In this document: in pieces, positions 33,601-35,461 of the stretch
How the letters are laid out: the number at the start of each line of letters is the position of its first letter
Position numbering within the stretch: the first letter of the stretch is position 1
Source of the DNA: Synechococcus sp. KORDI-49
GTDB lineage: Bacteria; Cyanobacteriota; Cyanobacteriia; PCC-6307; Cyanobiaceae
DNA length: 41,162 nt
NCBI RefSeq assembly: GCF_000737575.1
Contig: NZ_CP006270.1
Location: 1-41,162 of the forward strand
Direction of reading: 5' to 3'
The notes under the pieces: model-generated
Databases searched by the model: none
Told to the model about the DNA's origin: nothing
What the model saw: the letters and a program-made list of their open reading frames with translations, nothing else
Program-made: the position numbers and the translations under genes

Positions 33601-35457
33601 CATGAGAAGAGGACTGACTATTCAGTACGTCTCCAGTCTCTCGATTCTTCCGGCACTAAGCTTGAGCGTTCATTTGATCTCTTTGTTCCTGATATCAACG
33701 AAGCTCCCTTTGATCTGTCTATCTCAGTTGACACAATCGATGAAAATGTTCCTGCTAAGGCAAGCGTTGCGGTCATCGATGCCCAGGATCCTGATTTTAG
33801 CGATTCCCTTTCCTTCTCCTTGATTTCTGGTGAAGGTGATGATGACAATCACTTGTTCAATGTTTCAGGCGATCAACTACTTGTAAAGCAGAGTCCTGAC
33901 TTTGAATCCCAGTCATCCTTTAATATTCGCTTGCGTGCTGCTGATCGTCGTCTTTCAAGTGTCGAGAAATCGTTTGAACTTTCCGTTGTTGATCTCAACG
34001 ACGCACCGCATACAATCACTTCTTCTACGCAATTCCTCAGCAGCACTGCGGAATCCAGATCCACTGTTGCTGAATTTTCGACTTTGGATGATGATCTTCG
34101 TGATTTCCATCGCTACTCTCTACCTGATGGTGTTCTCGATAATGATTCCTTCTTCCTCCTCGGCGATAAGTTAAAGCTGCAGCCTTCTGTTGATCTTGCT
34201 GAACAGTCCTCTTATACAGTCAGTGTCATTTCCTCTGATTTCGATGGGGCATCTGTTCAGCAGGATATCGAATTTGCCTTGAATCATCCGCCGGAGTCTA
34301 TTTCCATGAGTGCTTCTGCGTTCAAGGAGAATCTTCCTGCTGGAACTCCTATATTAACCTTCTCGACTTCGGATCCCGATGTAGATGACCTGTTTACTTA
34401 TACCTTAGATGATGGCTTTGGTGCGCAGGATAATGATCTGTTTGCAATTTCCGGGGATTCCTTGATCAGCAGTGCTCCTATTGATTTTGAAACTGATTCC
34501 AGTTTGAATCTCAGAATTCGTTCGACTGACCAGTATGGTCATTCTATTGTTGAACGATTTGAGCTTGGTGTCACCGATATTGATGAGCCTCCGTCGGTAC
34601 CAGTGCTCACAACGTCTTCTGTGGATGAGAATGTTCCCCCTGGTTCAGTCGTGGGTACTATTCGCTCTTCCGATCCAGAAAATCTTGCTGGTGTTTCCTT
34701 AGAAATTTTGATGCCTCGGCTTGCTGTAGCCGATGCTGATGCCGATGCCGTTGCCGATAATGTCGTTGATGCCTCTCTCTTCTCCCTCTCGGGTGATCAG
34801 CTTCTACTTGATATCTCACCCGATTTTGAAGCTCAATCATCTTATTCTTTTGTTGTTCGAGCTACCGATGCCAGCGGTTTGATCTCTGAAGGTGAGATTG
34901 TGGTCCATATCAACGATCTGCTTGAGCCGATCACATCCTTGCAATCGATTGTTCTGCCAGATTCTCTTGATACTCTTTATCTCACTGGCGAGGATCCTGT
35001 GAATGGGTTTGGTAATGCTGCTGATAATCGCTTGATCGGAACCAGCTCTGACAATGTACTTGCTGGTAGAGGTGGCTCTGATGTTCTGACAGGGCTTCCA
35101 GGCGTTGATACTTTTCTGTATGAGCGTTACACCGATTCACGTCTTTCTGCCTATGACGTGATTACAGACTTTGATATGTCAGTTGACCGTATTGATGCTC
35201 CTTACCCTGTTTCTTCCGATCAAATCTTTGTTACTGGCATTGCTCCTGGCCTTGATTCTGATTCCTTGCGAGAGCATCTTGATTCAGCCCGCTTCCCGTC
35301 GGGCAGTGCTGCTTTCTTCACAGTTATCGATGGCTATGTCGGCATGCGAACCTTACTCGCCTTGAACAACAGCGTTCCTGGCTTCTCCTCTGACACCGAT
35401 GCGATCATCGATGTCACTGGTTATGTCGGAGAGTTGTCTGATCTACTTGTTATTTAG
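9166..35457 (+). CDS. Giant mosaic cell-surface protein (about 8,763 aa), cadherin/Ig/RTX/beta-propeller adhesin
   Basis: A single open frame of about 26.3 kb. The frame extends to a TTG at 9130; the ATG at 9166 is preferred because it aligns with the start of the homologous domain in the 734-aa neighbour and leaves a protein in which I noticed no cysteine. Module order: degenerate zincin-like domain; acidic linker; cadherin/Ig modules with PA14; FG-GAP propeller between two Swm-like domains; duplicated RTX blocks; Ig domains; lectin-like region; pentapeptide helix; Ig-cadherin pairs; SBBP propeller; about 31 cadherin-like repeats with two embedded propellers; RTX and bluetail C-terminus. Composition is Asp/Ser/Thr-rich and Lys-poor, as in calcium-stabilised extracellular adhesins. 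RTX motifs and the bluetail suggest type I-like export, but no transporter is in the window. The role (cell-cell contact, grazing defence, motility) is unknown; SwmB is the nearest architectural analogue. Confidence 0.9.
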   Translation: MSRDSHIKPWLLGWTQQLRGWAEDGSLLAAAQQALLLEESPQQLVELLDQWGASDFSALPAIETLSSQDIAGARGAYVEDLSRIFLNQEWLAEASDQAIAAVLTEELGHHLDAVLNDFDTPGDEGELFSAILGGTAHNLSRLSLEDDQLIITVDGIEFEAEASGESEGDPDPSSEFEGDPDPSSESEGDPDPSSESEGDPDPSSESEGDTDPPVFTSGSTATAIDENSGSGQIIYTAVATDDSSIQYSLRPGVGDDVSFSIDPSSGEVTLLDDPDYETKPSYSFTVIATDDFGNDSDQVVALAVNDLDELPPDKPSTPDLAPDSDTGTSNDDNLTSDTTPTFTGTAEASSTVELFAGSSSLGTTTADSSGNWSFKVDSSDAFTDGSHSITATATDAAGNVSSASDGLTITIDTASPAITSGSTATPINENSGSGQVVYTATATDASTVSFGLLQGNGLKVELYEGKNFNTLMATNYESTININDQYDRDYGGNGDTFSVRATGQIQAYAQGSNTWKVRSDDGVRIWIDDVQVVNNWTDHSPTWNTFTVSGLEQDAWYDIRIDFYENGGGAVLDLYHSNESTLVSELRSDQVGTSDGSFTIDSASGAVTLSDNPDYETKSSYTLTLVATDAANNSTRQDVSLAINDVAAASTPDLIASSDSGTSNSDNITSDNTPTFTGTASANDSIVVSSGETLLGSTVADGTGAWDFTVSDSSPLADGSHAITVTTTTSGGSPVTSDPSPALNLTVDTVITTPSTPDLDSSSDTGKSSSDNITSDATPTLIGTAEAGSTVELFDSGNSLGTTTADGSGNWSLTVDALSDGIHSITATSSDAAGNQSSESGALSITVDTSAPSPPTTPDLDAASDTGSSNTDNITSDTTPTFTGTAEANSTVEAFAGNSSVGTTQADSSGNWVFTLDSEASDGTYSVTAKAFDAAGNADAASPNMSITIDTLAPAAPSTPALASSSDTGSSNNDNVTSDTTPTFTGTAEASSKVELFRGIGSLGTTTTDNSGNWSLTVASTYALWYGSDSITAKATDAAGNISNASSALDIDIFPSLDSAVYDNSTGVLKVTANALVGKHGSTNDIDVSKLTITGEGGSSYTLTSADVEVSSSTQFSVTLNTTDQLNVGGLLNKNGTSSDGGSTYNLVAADDWVAGAAASVDISDTSGNGITVSNVNTVVGWKQIGDDIDGEAAGDIFGQSVSMSADGRTLAVGASSNDGAGSDAGHVRIFQLSNSGDWLQIGADIDGEASTDNSGYSVSLSSDGSIVAIGAPSASGTNSDSGHVRLYQLDSSGNWVQLGSDIDGEVTEDYFGWSVSLSADGKTVAIGADSSDGNGSESGHVRVYRLNGSGNWLQLGSDLEGTAAGIYFGTSVSISSDGSIVAIGAPYNEASNGNDAGHVKVYQLSSDGDWSQLGSDLEGEAADDFFGYRVSLDSVGDTLAVGAYGNDSNGSNAGHVRVYKLDDDNKWVQIGRDIDGEAAGDEFGSSVSLSADGTILAVGAEFNDGNANDAGHVRVYQLDVNGNWAQYGNDIDGVAADDNFGWSVSLSDSGKRVAIGADVDDSASKPGHVRVYEIVDTQIRLESAAYDAANGTLTFTGTNFVNKDGSTNDIDVSKLSITGEGGSSYSLTSSDVEVNSRTEFGVSLNEADKSRLSQLLNKDGRRSLDDTHYRFTAADDWMPGAADSIDISDAVGNVITVSNIPPLFTSAASASVNENIGSNQVVYTATASDSSVVTFSLKADTGDVDHFNITSSGNVSLIDNPEYDDQRQYSFTVVATDSQGNSSEHAVTLDIQIVLPPAQNVSGEVSGTQNTDYFIGSSSADSIHGYAGSDLIYGREGNDTLEGGLGHDTLYGEEGRDRIRDWYGENLLYGGDGEDNIGGSVTTLDAGAGGDYIAGFITEDGLIDAGPGDDQIYGEYALGVTTVVGGLGNDYFYNWDSDWNGDGVSGYHNPRSSVVFYGDQLGSETSSDGNDLFYPVGRFLFSDLTVYGGGGSDTLGTGGYSALAADSMYLDGGSGDDRVTGSNRYTNIRYQHTLDSYQNTGGMSSTPGQYTLKGGSGDDDVRFENRYSIYTTNSSYNTQSDYLPNSFQLLLDGGDGNDTLLLDGSAGVPRALLSGGAGNDELKIMEEVRDATMTGGAGIDTFVLTEANVENAEYWDSSYGLTSSTLIITDFEVGEGGDVLDIEALLTLIEDPTYDGGTPFLNYLRFSQDGNDLTLSIDLDGSGEAKSFTEVVRLENVALSSFQAENLSPAVEPDGTPPVGLSLGDAGVTDSQTLLGGLGPDTLSGGSGNDHLVAYGSQDLLKGGSGNDTLEGGLGHDTLYGEEGRDRIRDWYGENLLYGGDGEDNIGGSVTTLDAGAGGDYIAGFITEDGLIDAGPGDDQIYGEYALGVTTVVGGLGNDYFYNWDSDWNGDGVSGYHNPRSSVVFYGDQLGSETSSDGNDLFYPVGRFLFSDLTVYGGGGSDTLGTGGYSALAADSMYLDGGSGDDRVTGSNRYTNIRYQHTLDSYQNTGGMSSTPGQYTLKGGSGDDDVRFENRYSIYTTNSSYNTQSDYLPNSFQLLLDGGDGNDTLLLDGSAGVPRALLSGGAGNDELKIMEEVRDATMTGGAGIDTFVLTEANVENAEYWDSTYGLTSSTLIITDFEVGEGGDVLDIGAFVDTDYLSGYSSGNPFHPDSGYLRFSQIGNSNDSLLEIDRDGASGSTYSWLPVIELVSVDVDTISAWNTSLGRRVVGDSLAFTRPEIALAYDTGDSNADRLTNNSTLKIYNANQGGELQISLDEGSNWQAWDPGNQPVFADGFHTIYAREIYNGVTSDSEIYSFTLKTSSSPPTDLSLNAPSDTGSSNVDGITSDTTPSITGRADAGNQVQVYVDSISLGSVMADSSGNWSFTVDSSDSFTDGSHTFTAKATDAAGNVSNASAALTITTDTSAPPAPSVPDLAANSDTGISNSDNLTSDTTPTFTGTAEAGSTVELFAGSSPLGTTTADSNGNWSFTVDSSDAFSDGSRAITATATDVAGNESDVSLLELNVDSTAPSLTINLDPSSDTGVSNGDLITSDTTPMLTGTTEPDALVELSTETLSLGSTTADASGNWIFVVDSPLGEGSHHINVSATDVAGNISAAAADNIFVPTSISTTTDNWSKVYFNGDYLGSTNSWGTKYVFDNFTLLDGDNVLAIESYDSGGVAAMTAQLADASGNTVGTSQVDDWKVFIADNNPNAGGYNSNSLIFPEGWNTVEYDSSDSDLWKVPQDVSSYTNPWGNRSGDPVWIWSGDDNSDANNHDAVLFRYEFSTSSSSLNLTIDLLPLISGPSGLAGAATSQTSINEKNTLLVHGMAANEPVVWSLTGGEDQSLFSIDTSTGDLMFISAPDFEDPEDHDGDNVYDVIVAATDSNGNLASQRLSISVLDIPDEISPEFLSGYRGIPVRANSASGFSIYISDVVDESPVTYQLLQSYADDSSEFTIDTDTGHVVLAGIPDFHSANTYTFTIVATDVYGNSSENQIHGYQVGENKLLVDADLSGFDLSDVDFSHSQLSGADLSGSNLNRAEFRDVDLTDVDFSQADLADASFQDSDLTNSPSIVAADNLNKAHFEDVDLSDFVFSELDLSTITFESSDLSNVDFTGADLSAAVFKNSDLTNVEFKKSDLTSASFSGNTIRNIDFANADLTDTDFTDSDLSAAPTITSALNLNLAILDGADLSGLDFSNLDLAGLVIDSSDLSRSDFTNADLADAVFAHTDLSVTPSITAARNLDQVAFQGADLSGLDFSGLNLSNIIFYEVDLSHVDFTNSDLTAADLTGALKSDSGSRTYSILGDLTFGNQLQVIQNTFDPDGYTTRDESIYIQWQSRPDQTVDWESLVNATGETFTISHDVAAHQLRALITYTDGLLFEQTVVSNVVTAPSDITPPDVPSTPQLNDGSDTGRSDSDHVSSDRTPLLEGFAEVGSTVEIFADGLSVGSVLSDSSGEWSFELPTTHALNSGTTAITVQATDQAGNSSETSLELELTIDNEAPKIIRSTNTYFIDENSGANQLIYTADSIDDTSTLYSIQQDSLDYAGVFSIDADNGELRLNLNPDFEDQPSFSVTVLATDLAGNSSEKTISLIVNDLDDQASAAPDALDLTNLFDSGFSNFDNLTSITSPRITGHAEPLSSVEILVDGLTVGSTSANTTGAWSFVIPSSASLSDGERILSAVATDDSGNRSELSEDLIMMIDTTSPVFTSISHFDVVENVGSDQIIATASATDHSEVYYYLKQSLNDDASEFLIDPILGDIRLTHNPDFESQNMYEFTVVAIDNAGNSADLEIQLDVLDVDDTPPPVPSVPDLLAISDTGPSDDDDLTSLTTPTFTGTSEEETFVEVFADGISLGYTIADSDGHWTFRVPSSSALSDGHHAITARSSYAAAYPSDHSEALLVVIDASAPSFISGSVANSIAEHTGANQRVYNAITPDDSNVTYALKSNNNDDAALFSLNQMSGQVRLISDPDFDVQSTYQFTVVATDFAGNSSEQPVTLEIIDPDAPVFIPAYAWTDLFGSQTYEAGHAIHLDNAGSALIAGNTYVVEAETQERSFDYFIVKYLADGTQDWFIRDGDNGNELAYGITSGIVNEVYITGVTASAELHGETNAGYKDFFLSKYTSDGVRLWTRLGGSFGEEIAYATTTSSDGFVYVAGSTTSDGDEQLNQGGKDIFVAKYSSAGELVWVKLFGTDQDDVALDIVSGQNSDLYLAGVTNGDLNGERNLGSSDGFVARIDSDGYLDWVRMIGSRGDDRATTLVPDGTGNIFVAGNIGPEFVDSDQDSDESGSDLFISSFTIVGDQSWIRTFGSTQDDSASSLTLADNGDLYLAATTQGELSGESNNGYTDITLHSFSSDGTSLWNFQTGSPQADFVADLVATSNGRLILTGSTNGDFNNQSNHGVRDLLVHSVSVVDAHRIISLTDDTITENFNVNSTASLVNSVDPFASDSYFSAANLITYSLVSGPGDEDNEAFSLDGNQLKFLNSPDYELQSQYNLRVRVEESSGVYSEQSLVLNIVDQNEAPTGISLSTTNFDEDTKLLKNIAFLTAVDQDFVDDHSFALVSGEGDDDNDAFEVFGSQLRLKASVDYEEQNSYSIRMSVTDLDGLSSDHSITLAVNDVNETPTDIQLSETIFDDTTPLSSVIAELSTTDQDEDDRFRYQLTSGVGSDDNLVFRISGNKLRLKKSLREKQDSYHVRVRSTDKYGKSVEKTFELALSQSPEEILLSSLSFDENLVEYSAVATLSTLDANQDDSHSYQLVSGVGDVDNQSFEISGDRLLINHLADYEIKDSYTIRLQTTDLRGLIHQQVVTLSVNDLEESTVIQSTLSSISENVEDGAVVSFVSASNPDPELKYSITLANGTGDDDNDKFKISNGLLRILTSPNYEEQSEYSLRFRSADQNGQLSEHVLVFPVIDVNEPPINILTSSSSINLNSLVGDPIASFSSVDPDITDSFEYSFVSGAGSTHNAFFSIQNDQLILRQSLASYDDIPEYSIRLQSIDAAGGFVYKTFTFPVNHFPTDILLSEDSFSESIPGQTPIGSLVALDSDHWDSHVFTLVEGDGDSDNHHFEIVDDQIVINHSPDFEEQSQYTVRISATDSNGLSVDKIFVLNVMNELEDSVLLSSTAIFNLPEDVDDSLLEFSISDLLVDQPQTFELVEGEGDDDNALFILDGSHLKFAPLSLPDSSSDDISDYDAYAHSLIPLGVGFEASDIETIVRDDDHVFYIVSDDPQPESLLRLDSSGIQTYIPLPSDIKAEGIFFNPLTQSLFILDEGSFSSDVPSKLFEFAVNEDGDVILINGQAQLLSVQDLPFGQQIQTEHGYESVVLSRDYQSIYLAEEDPGYIHQYDFSDGTLGELIRVIDSGVNDLSGLLSIELPDGSPALLALHGKDSEPDGFRLGGGQAFLQLIDVQSGLRITDQIVVGDFNNLEGLTPNPQPDARSPFDLFLVNDEGSDDDGWLMGLRLPGLNGLQAHQFRARPGGSIDNSFTINPNHILLDAHTSLNLGSGFEASDIVAVPTEYGDFLYVISDDPQPEYLLQISPTFELKYYSLTDDLHDPEALLYHPGRQSLIVLDEGNFNAGEAPRLFEFALDRLGNPIDHDGDVLLLNTQSLPFNSWLDSENGYESLSMSPDRSRLYVGEEDSGEIHIFDFFNGVAGSLIRTLETGVNDLSGLTTLAYGNNDFVLASLHGRSAYVDGVRLGDGRSYLQILDPFTGQRIAEQFVVGDFRTLEGLVINEDRSDVKSFDLYFVHDGGSSDDGLLIGADGHDPYVSLFDPFSTERDSFSVRLKGAIDGNEITNKFDFTLNHPPTDIFVSHVGFSDVTPSNTPVASFTFLDPNRNDEIVFELVSDSLTTGNDYSFAEVDLLHNHLFSLDGNVLTLLDNPSTTGLDEYFVRVKATDQGGLSITRDFTFDVIPSPGNLFISNDTIRESALDQTFVAIILTDSVRTGDTVDYSLVAGVGSEDNHLFVINGNQLILNSPVDFESQSSYSVRIQSAFSDGVVLEQYFDVAVEDVNEKPGAIVSSVLSMDEGIDPGTVVAQLTSTDPDLDDEVHLSLPFFRSRSNDNSLFSIVENQLIINTVPDFESQEQYELLVRATDPSGLFVDQTVVLTVNDVNEPPSDIIVTAFDFDEGLSSGSTVAHLSSDDPDLSDSITFSLISDSDQDQMNFNIDDDRLNILFSPDFETQSAYQVLLRATDQQGLSVDSLINLEVNDINEPPSSLISSSTEIAYDAESQSTVAVLSAIDPDQDSIFKYRFSPDSSSSDVDYFRLQGDKLILTVDAAFLSQSEFVLPIQVSDQDGLVHNQDLVLALQSAPTYLDISDNTISEAAQVNTSIASLSLVGPESYRDVTFSLLDVDDQADTPLFAIEGSSLLLLESLDFEAAATHSLTILAEDSDGFALETTFNLDVLNSNETPTNFIASSSVFPEDLPSRSIVATFSSSDPDQDDNLSYSLLYGAEGTDNDYFYVVGNQLRSRRSFDFEEQSTYVIRAQVTDRGGLSLVEDFLFTVSDVNDAPYAISITPTEFPESQPASTPIALIGALDHDDGDQFSFSFAQGFGDKDNDLFSINDNQLIVDVDADFELKDSYRLRLQVTDSGGLTFEDHFTLSVTDSNDPPYAIKASSSVISRDMNAGDSIAWLHVLDPDNVDQFTFSFAVGDGDTDNDKFEIFDNQLVLATNPAFADQTQYSVLLRVTDLAGSFHEENVVFTLPNSILSTTVGFNESTTVGSTVAELSITGLDDSTGVEFSLLNPLNSIFSISGNRLILDTEVDFEDVAIHRVTVIAKLDTGEVVQKQFAYNVFDQNDAPYHLESSTTVVEENAKQGSFVASLSGFDQDTADNLSFALNSVESNGIFYEGLFVLDGNQILLASDAVDFEHDVYNLTLQVTDQFGLAHEREFAFSLVPTITLSNDLLSEGLTPFSSVATISSSSDGLVLSELAFVSGAGSSDNHRFTIDQDQLRINFFPDHELQATYNIRLKGFGSNGQMLERAFELSVPNLNEAPFDLSIEPFALTENNEPMSLVALLNADDFDIDDSLTFSLVAGEGDADNHLFVVDDDQLLMIGSSDFESQSSFSVRLQAADRDGLFVVDSFELNVEDINDSPSSITASTLFINADAPARSTVADITTNDQDANDRHVLTLIDGSMDNYLFSLSGRRLKLMPNVDISDQDSYSVHLRSSDRSGESVDQILDFVVNHAPTDILASKLELLENLQVGEFVLSLATLDSDLDDQFVYSFAPGLGARDNDMFTLEGSDLLTLVPADFEEDNILQIRVRATDQNGLSVVKRFELSVQDVVEVPIVINDPPYLISSSGSVIPRSTNVGDLVAWLHVLDPDQDDSVSIELVKGVGDSDNNLFTISGTKLLLSAPVDSLDRSSLSIRLRATDSNGAAFEQNLTFQLPSTILASSEQFSEALPIGASVAELSISSGESLSDITFDIASSSSSSFAVHGNRLVLLESLDFETQQLHRVKLTAEDSSGFLVEREFEFSVSDSNDPPSSILVSTSDIPQDALADQLVASLTGFDQDTNDSLSFSLLSVTAGGEPVDGVFTLVEDRLFLDTDARTLIDSSYNLSVEAIDSSGASFVQDISLSVVPTVSLSSTQISEGLYPLSSIATLSTTNDVTGDVSYSLVSGDGSNDNQLFLVSDDQLLINFYSDHEKRTDYSVRLQSLDSSGTKLERSFDLFVPDINEAPFDLSISVDTIDENVPAKASVAVIDAQDPDFSDSLSFSLISGEGDDDNHLFNVSGDQLLVKQSPDFESQSSFNIRLRAADRRLSSVEKSFELSVVDLNDAPHTITSSTQFLSSTAESRSTVAEFSTLDDDLRDFHRYSLPDGVLDNDSFFLLGDKLKLQPSVDLAEQSSYTVSVISSDFDGASVQQDIEFALNHPPESISMSASAFKENLPAGTPILTFSTSDPDVDDLFTYTLDDGFGAQDNDLFAISGDSLISSAPIDFETDSSLNLRIRSTDQYGHSIVERFELGVTDIDEPPSVPVLTTSSVDENVPPGSVVGTIRSSDPENLAGVSLEILMPRLAVADADADAVADNVVDASLFSLSGDQLLLDISPDFEAQSSYSFVVRATDASGLISEGEIVVHINDLLEPITSLQSIVLPDSLDTLYLTGEDPVNGFGNAADNRLIGTSSDNVLAGRGGSDVLTGLPGVDTFLYERYTDSRLSAYDVITDFDMSVDRIDAPYPVSSDQIFVTGIAPGLDSDSLREHLDSARFPSGSAAFFTVIDGYVGMRTLLALNNSVPGFSSDTDAIIDVTGYVGELSDLLVI
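9658..9807 (+). repeat. 30-bp tandem repeat (5 units) coding acidic linker ESEGDPDPSS
   Basis: Five consecutive 30-bp units start at 9658, 9688, 9718, 9748 and 9778. They are nearly identical; the last one is degenerate at its end. They encode a 10-residue Asp/Glu/Pro/Ser linker between the N-terminal domain and the first cadherin-like module. Confidence 0.95.
9808..12324 (+). other. Giant protein: two cadherin-like and five Ig-like domains
   Basis: Cadherin-like modules carry INENSGSGQVVYTATATD and DNPDYETKSSYTLTLVATD patterns. The Ig-like modules share SDTGSSN.DN(I/L)TSDTTPTFTGTA, then STVELF, DSSGNWSF and ATDAAGN, typical of BapA-like adhesin repeats. The order is cadherin, Ig, cadherin (split by PA14), then four Ig domains. 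Confidence 0.8.
10537..10929 (+). other. Giant protein: PA14 domain inserted in a cadherin-like repeat
   Basis: LKVELYEGKNFNTL, then GQIQAYAQGSNTWKVRSDDG, VRIWIDDVQVVNNWTDHS and YDIRIDFYENGGGAVLDLY match the PA14 fold, a carbohydrate-binding beta-barrel module. It begins right after the cadherin strand TVSFGLLQGNG, and the cadherin resumes at GSFTIDSASGAVTL, so PA14 sits within one domain. Confidence 0.8.
12325..14265 (+). other. Giant protein: seven-bladed FG-GAP propeller bracketed by two Swm-like domains
   Basis: Seven repeats between 12701 and 13893 follow the pattern (I/L)(D/E)GEAA.D.FG.SVSLS.DG..(V/L)A(V/I)GA, then GHVRVY, as in integrin-alpha/FG-GAP blades. Before and after are two related domains sharing GSTNDIDVSKL(T/S)ITGEGGSSY and ISD..GN.ITVSN (12325-12696 and 13903-14265). 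Confidence 0.75.
14676..15705 (+). repeat. Internal direct repeat, copy 1 (1,030 bp)
   Basis: Copy 1 of a block that recurs at 16083-17112, offset exactly 1,407 bp. By reading, only three mismatches were found: one C/T near the GGGCA(C/T)GAC and two adjacent substitutions changing DSSYG to DSTYG. The divergent spacer is 15706-16082. Confidence 0.95.
16083..17112 (+). repeat. Internal direct repeat, copy 2 (1,030 bp)
   Basis: Copy 2 of the 1,030-bp block at 14676-15705. Sequences diverge abruptly at both borders (before AGGAAACG on the left, after GGTGATGTT on the right), which marks the duplication or gene-conversion tract. Confidence 0.95.
17380..18540 (+). other. Giant protein: four Ig-like domains after the RTX blocks
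   Basis: A first, atypical Ig-like module (LQISLDEGSNWQAWDPGNQ, YAREIYNGV) is followed by three BapA-type modules with the SDTG.SN / TSDTTP / SGNWSFTVDSSD / ATD.AGN pattern. They are close relatives of those before the FG-GAP propeller. Confidence 0.7.
18541..19026 (+). other. Giant protein: lectin/galactose-binding-like module
   Basis: A Trp/Asn/Asp-rich segment (NWSKVYFNGDYLGSTNSWG, LLDGDNVLAIESYDSGGVA, WIWSGDDNSDANNHDAVLF) that resembles jelly-roll carbohydrate-binding domains. The assignment is from pattern only; the fold is uncertain. Confidence 0.4.
19678..20540 (+). other. Giant protein: pentapeptide-repeat beta-helix
   Basis: About 290 residues of A(D/N)LSxxDFSxxDLS type pentapeptides (ADLSGFDLSDVDFSHSQLSG, DLTNVEFKKSDLTSASF, ADLSGLDFSGLNLSN). 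A recurrent ...(T/S)(P)SI.AA.NL... interruption appears several times and makes sub-arrays of about 65-70 residues. Two cadherin-like modules precede it (19027-19675). Confidence 0.85.
20541..22680 (+). other. Giant protein: Ig-like linker and three Ig-cadherin pairs
   Basis: A domain with QVIQNTFDPDG and LRALITYTDGLLFEQTVVSN is followed by three alternating pairs. Each pair has an Ig-like module (SDTG.S / STVEIFADGLSVGS) and a cadherin-like module (IDENSGANQLIYTA, NPDFEDQPSFSVTVLATD). Confidence 0.7.
22681..23905 (+). other. Giant protein: seven-bladed SBBP-type beta-propeller
   Basis: Seven repeats of about 57 residues follow W...(F)G(S)...D.A.....(D)G..Y(L/V)AG.T.GDL.GE.N.G..D.F(V/L).K(Y)..DG.. 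(for example WVKLFGTDQDDVALDI, DLYLAGVTNGDLNGE). This is the bacterial SBBP repeat pattern; seven copies match one closed propeller. Confidence 0.75.
23906..28063 (+). other. Giant protein: cadherin-like repeats 1-8, the eighth split by two tandem propellers
   Basis: Repeats of about 97 residues follow (S)GEGDDDN..F...G.QL.......(D)(Y/F)E.Q..Y.(I/V)R(...)TD..GLS. In repeat 8, after LKFAPLSLPDSSSDD, two related segments intervene (about 26245-27045 and 27150-27935), both with GFEASDI, VISDDPQPE.LL, LDEG, NGYES, SG.NDLSGL and VVGDF..LEGL. They resemble SdiA-regulated/phytase-like propellers. The cadherin half then resumes at RDSFSVRLKG. Confidence 0.65.
30490..32550 (+). repeat. Seven-cadherin super-repeat, copy A (about 2.06 kb)
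   Basis: Cadherin-like repeats 17-23 (protein residues about 7121-7807 counted from the TTG). Each corresponds in order to the domain seven positions later: AWLHVLDPD, STVAELSI, LSGFDQDT, LSEGL.P.SSVAT, PFDLSI, STVAD and PTDI.. signatures recur in copy B in the same order. Confidence 0.75.
32551..34590 (+). repeat. Seven-cadherin super-repeat, copy B (about 2.04 kb)
   Basis: Cadherin-like repeats 24-30. Position-specific signatures (AWLHVLDPD, ASVAELSI, LTGFDQDT, ISEGLYPLSSIAT, PFDLSI, AESRSTVAE) match copy A in order. DNA identity is clearly lower than for the 1,030-bp duplication, so it is an older event. Confidence 0.75.
34936..35454 (+). other. Giant protein: C-terminal RTX motif and bluetail-like secretion domain
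   Basis: GNAADNRLIGTSSDNVLAGR and GGSDVLTG form a short RTX run. It is followed by DVITDFDMSVDRIDAP, RTLLALNNSVPGFSSDTDAI and IDVTGYVGELSDLLVI. This matches the 'bluetail' C-terminal domain of cyanobacterial putative surface proteins, thought to be a sorting or export signal. Confidence 0.7.
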
Positions 35458-35461
35458 GTGT

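Larger units (their letters stand above)
28064..34935 (+). other. Giant protein: cadherin-like repeats 9-31
   Basis: Twenty-three consecutive cadherin-like domains of about 95-100 residues are joined by DVNE(P/A)P or NHPPTDI linkers that carry putative calcium ligands. The last one contains a short Asp/Ala-rich insertion (ADADADAVADN). Confidence 0.8.
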
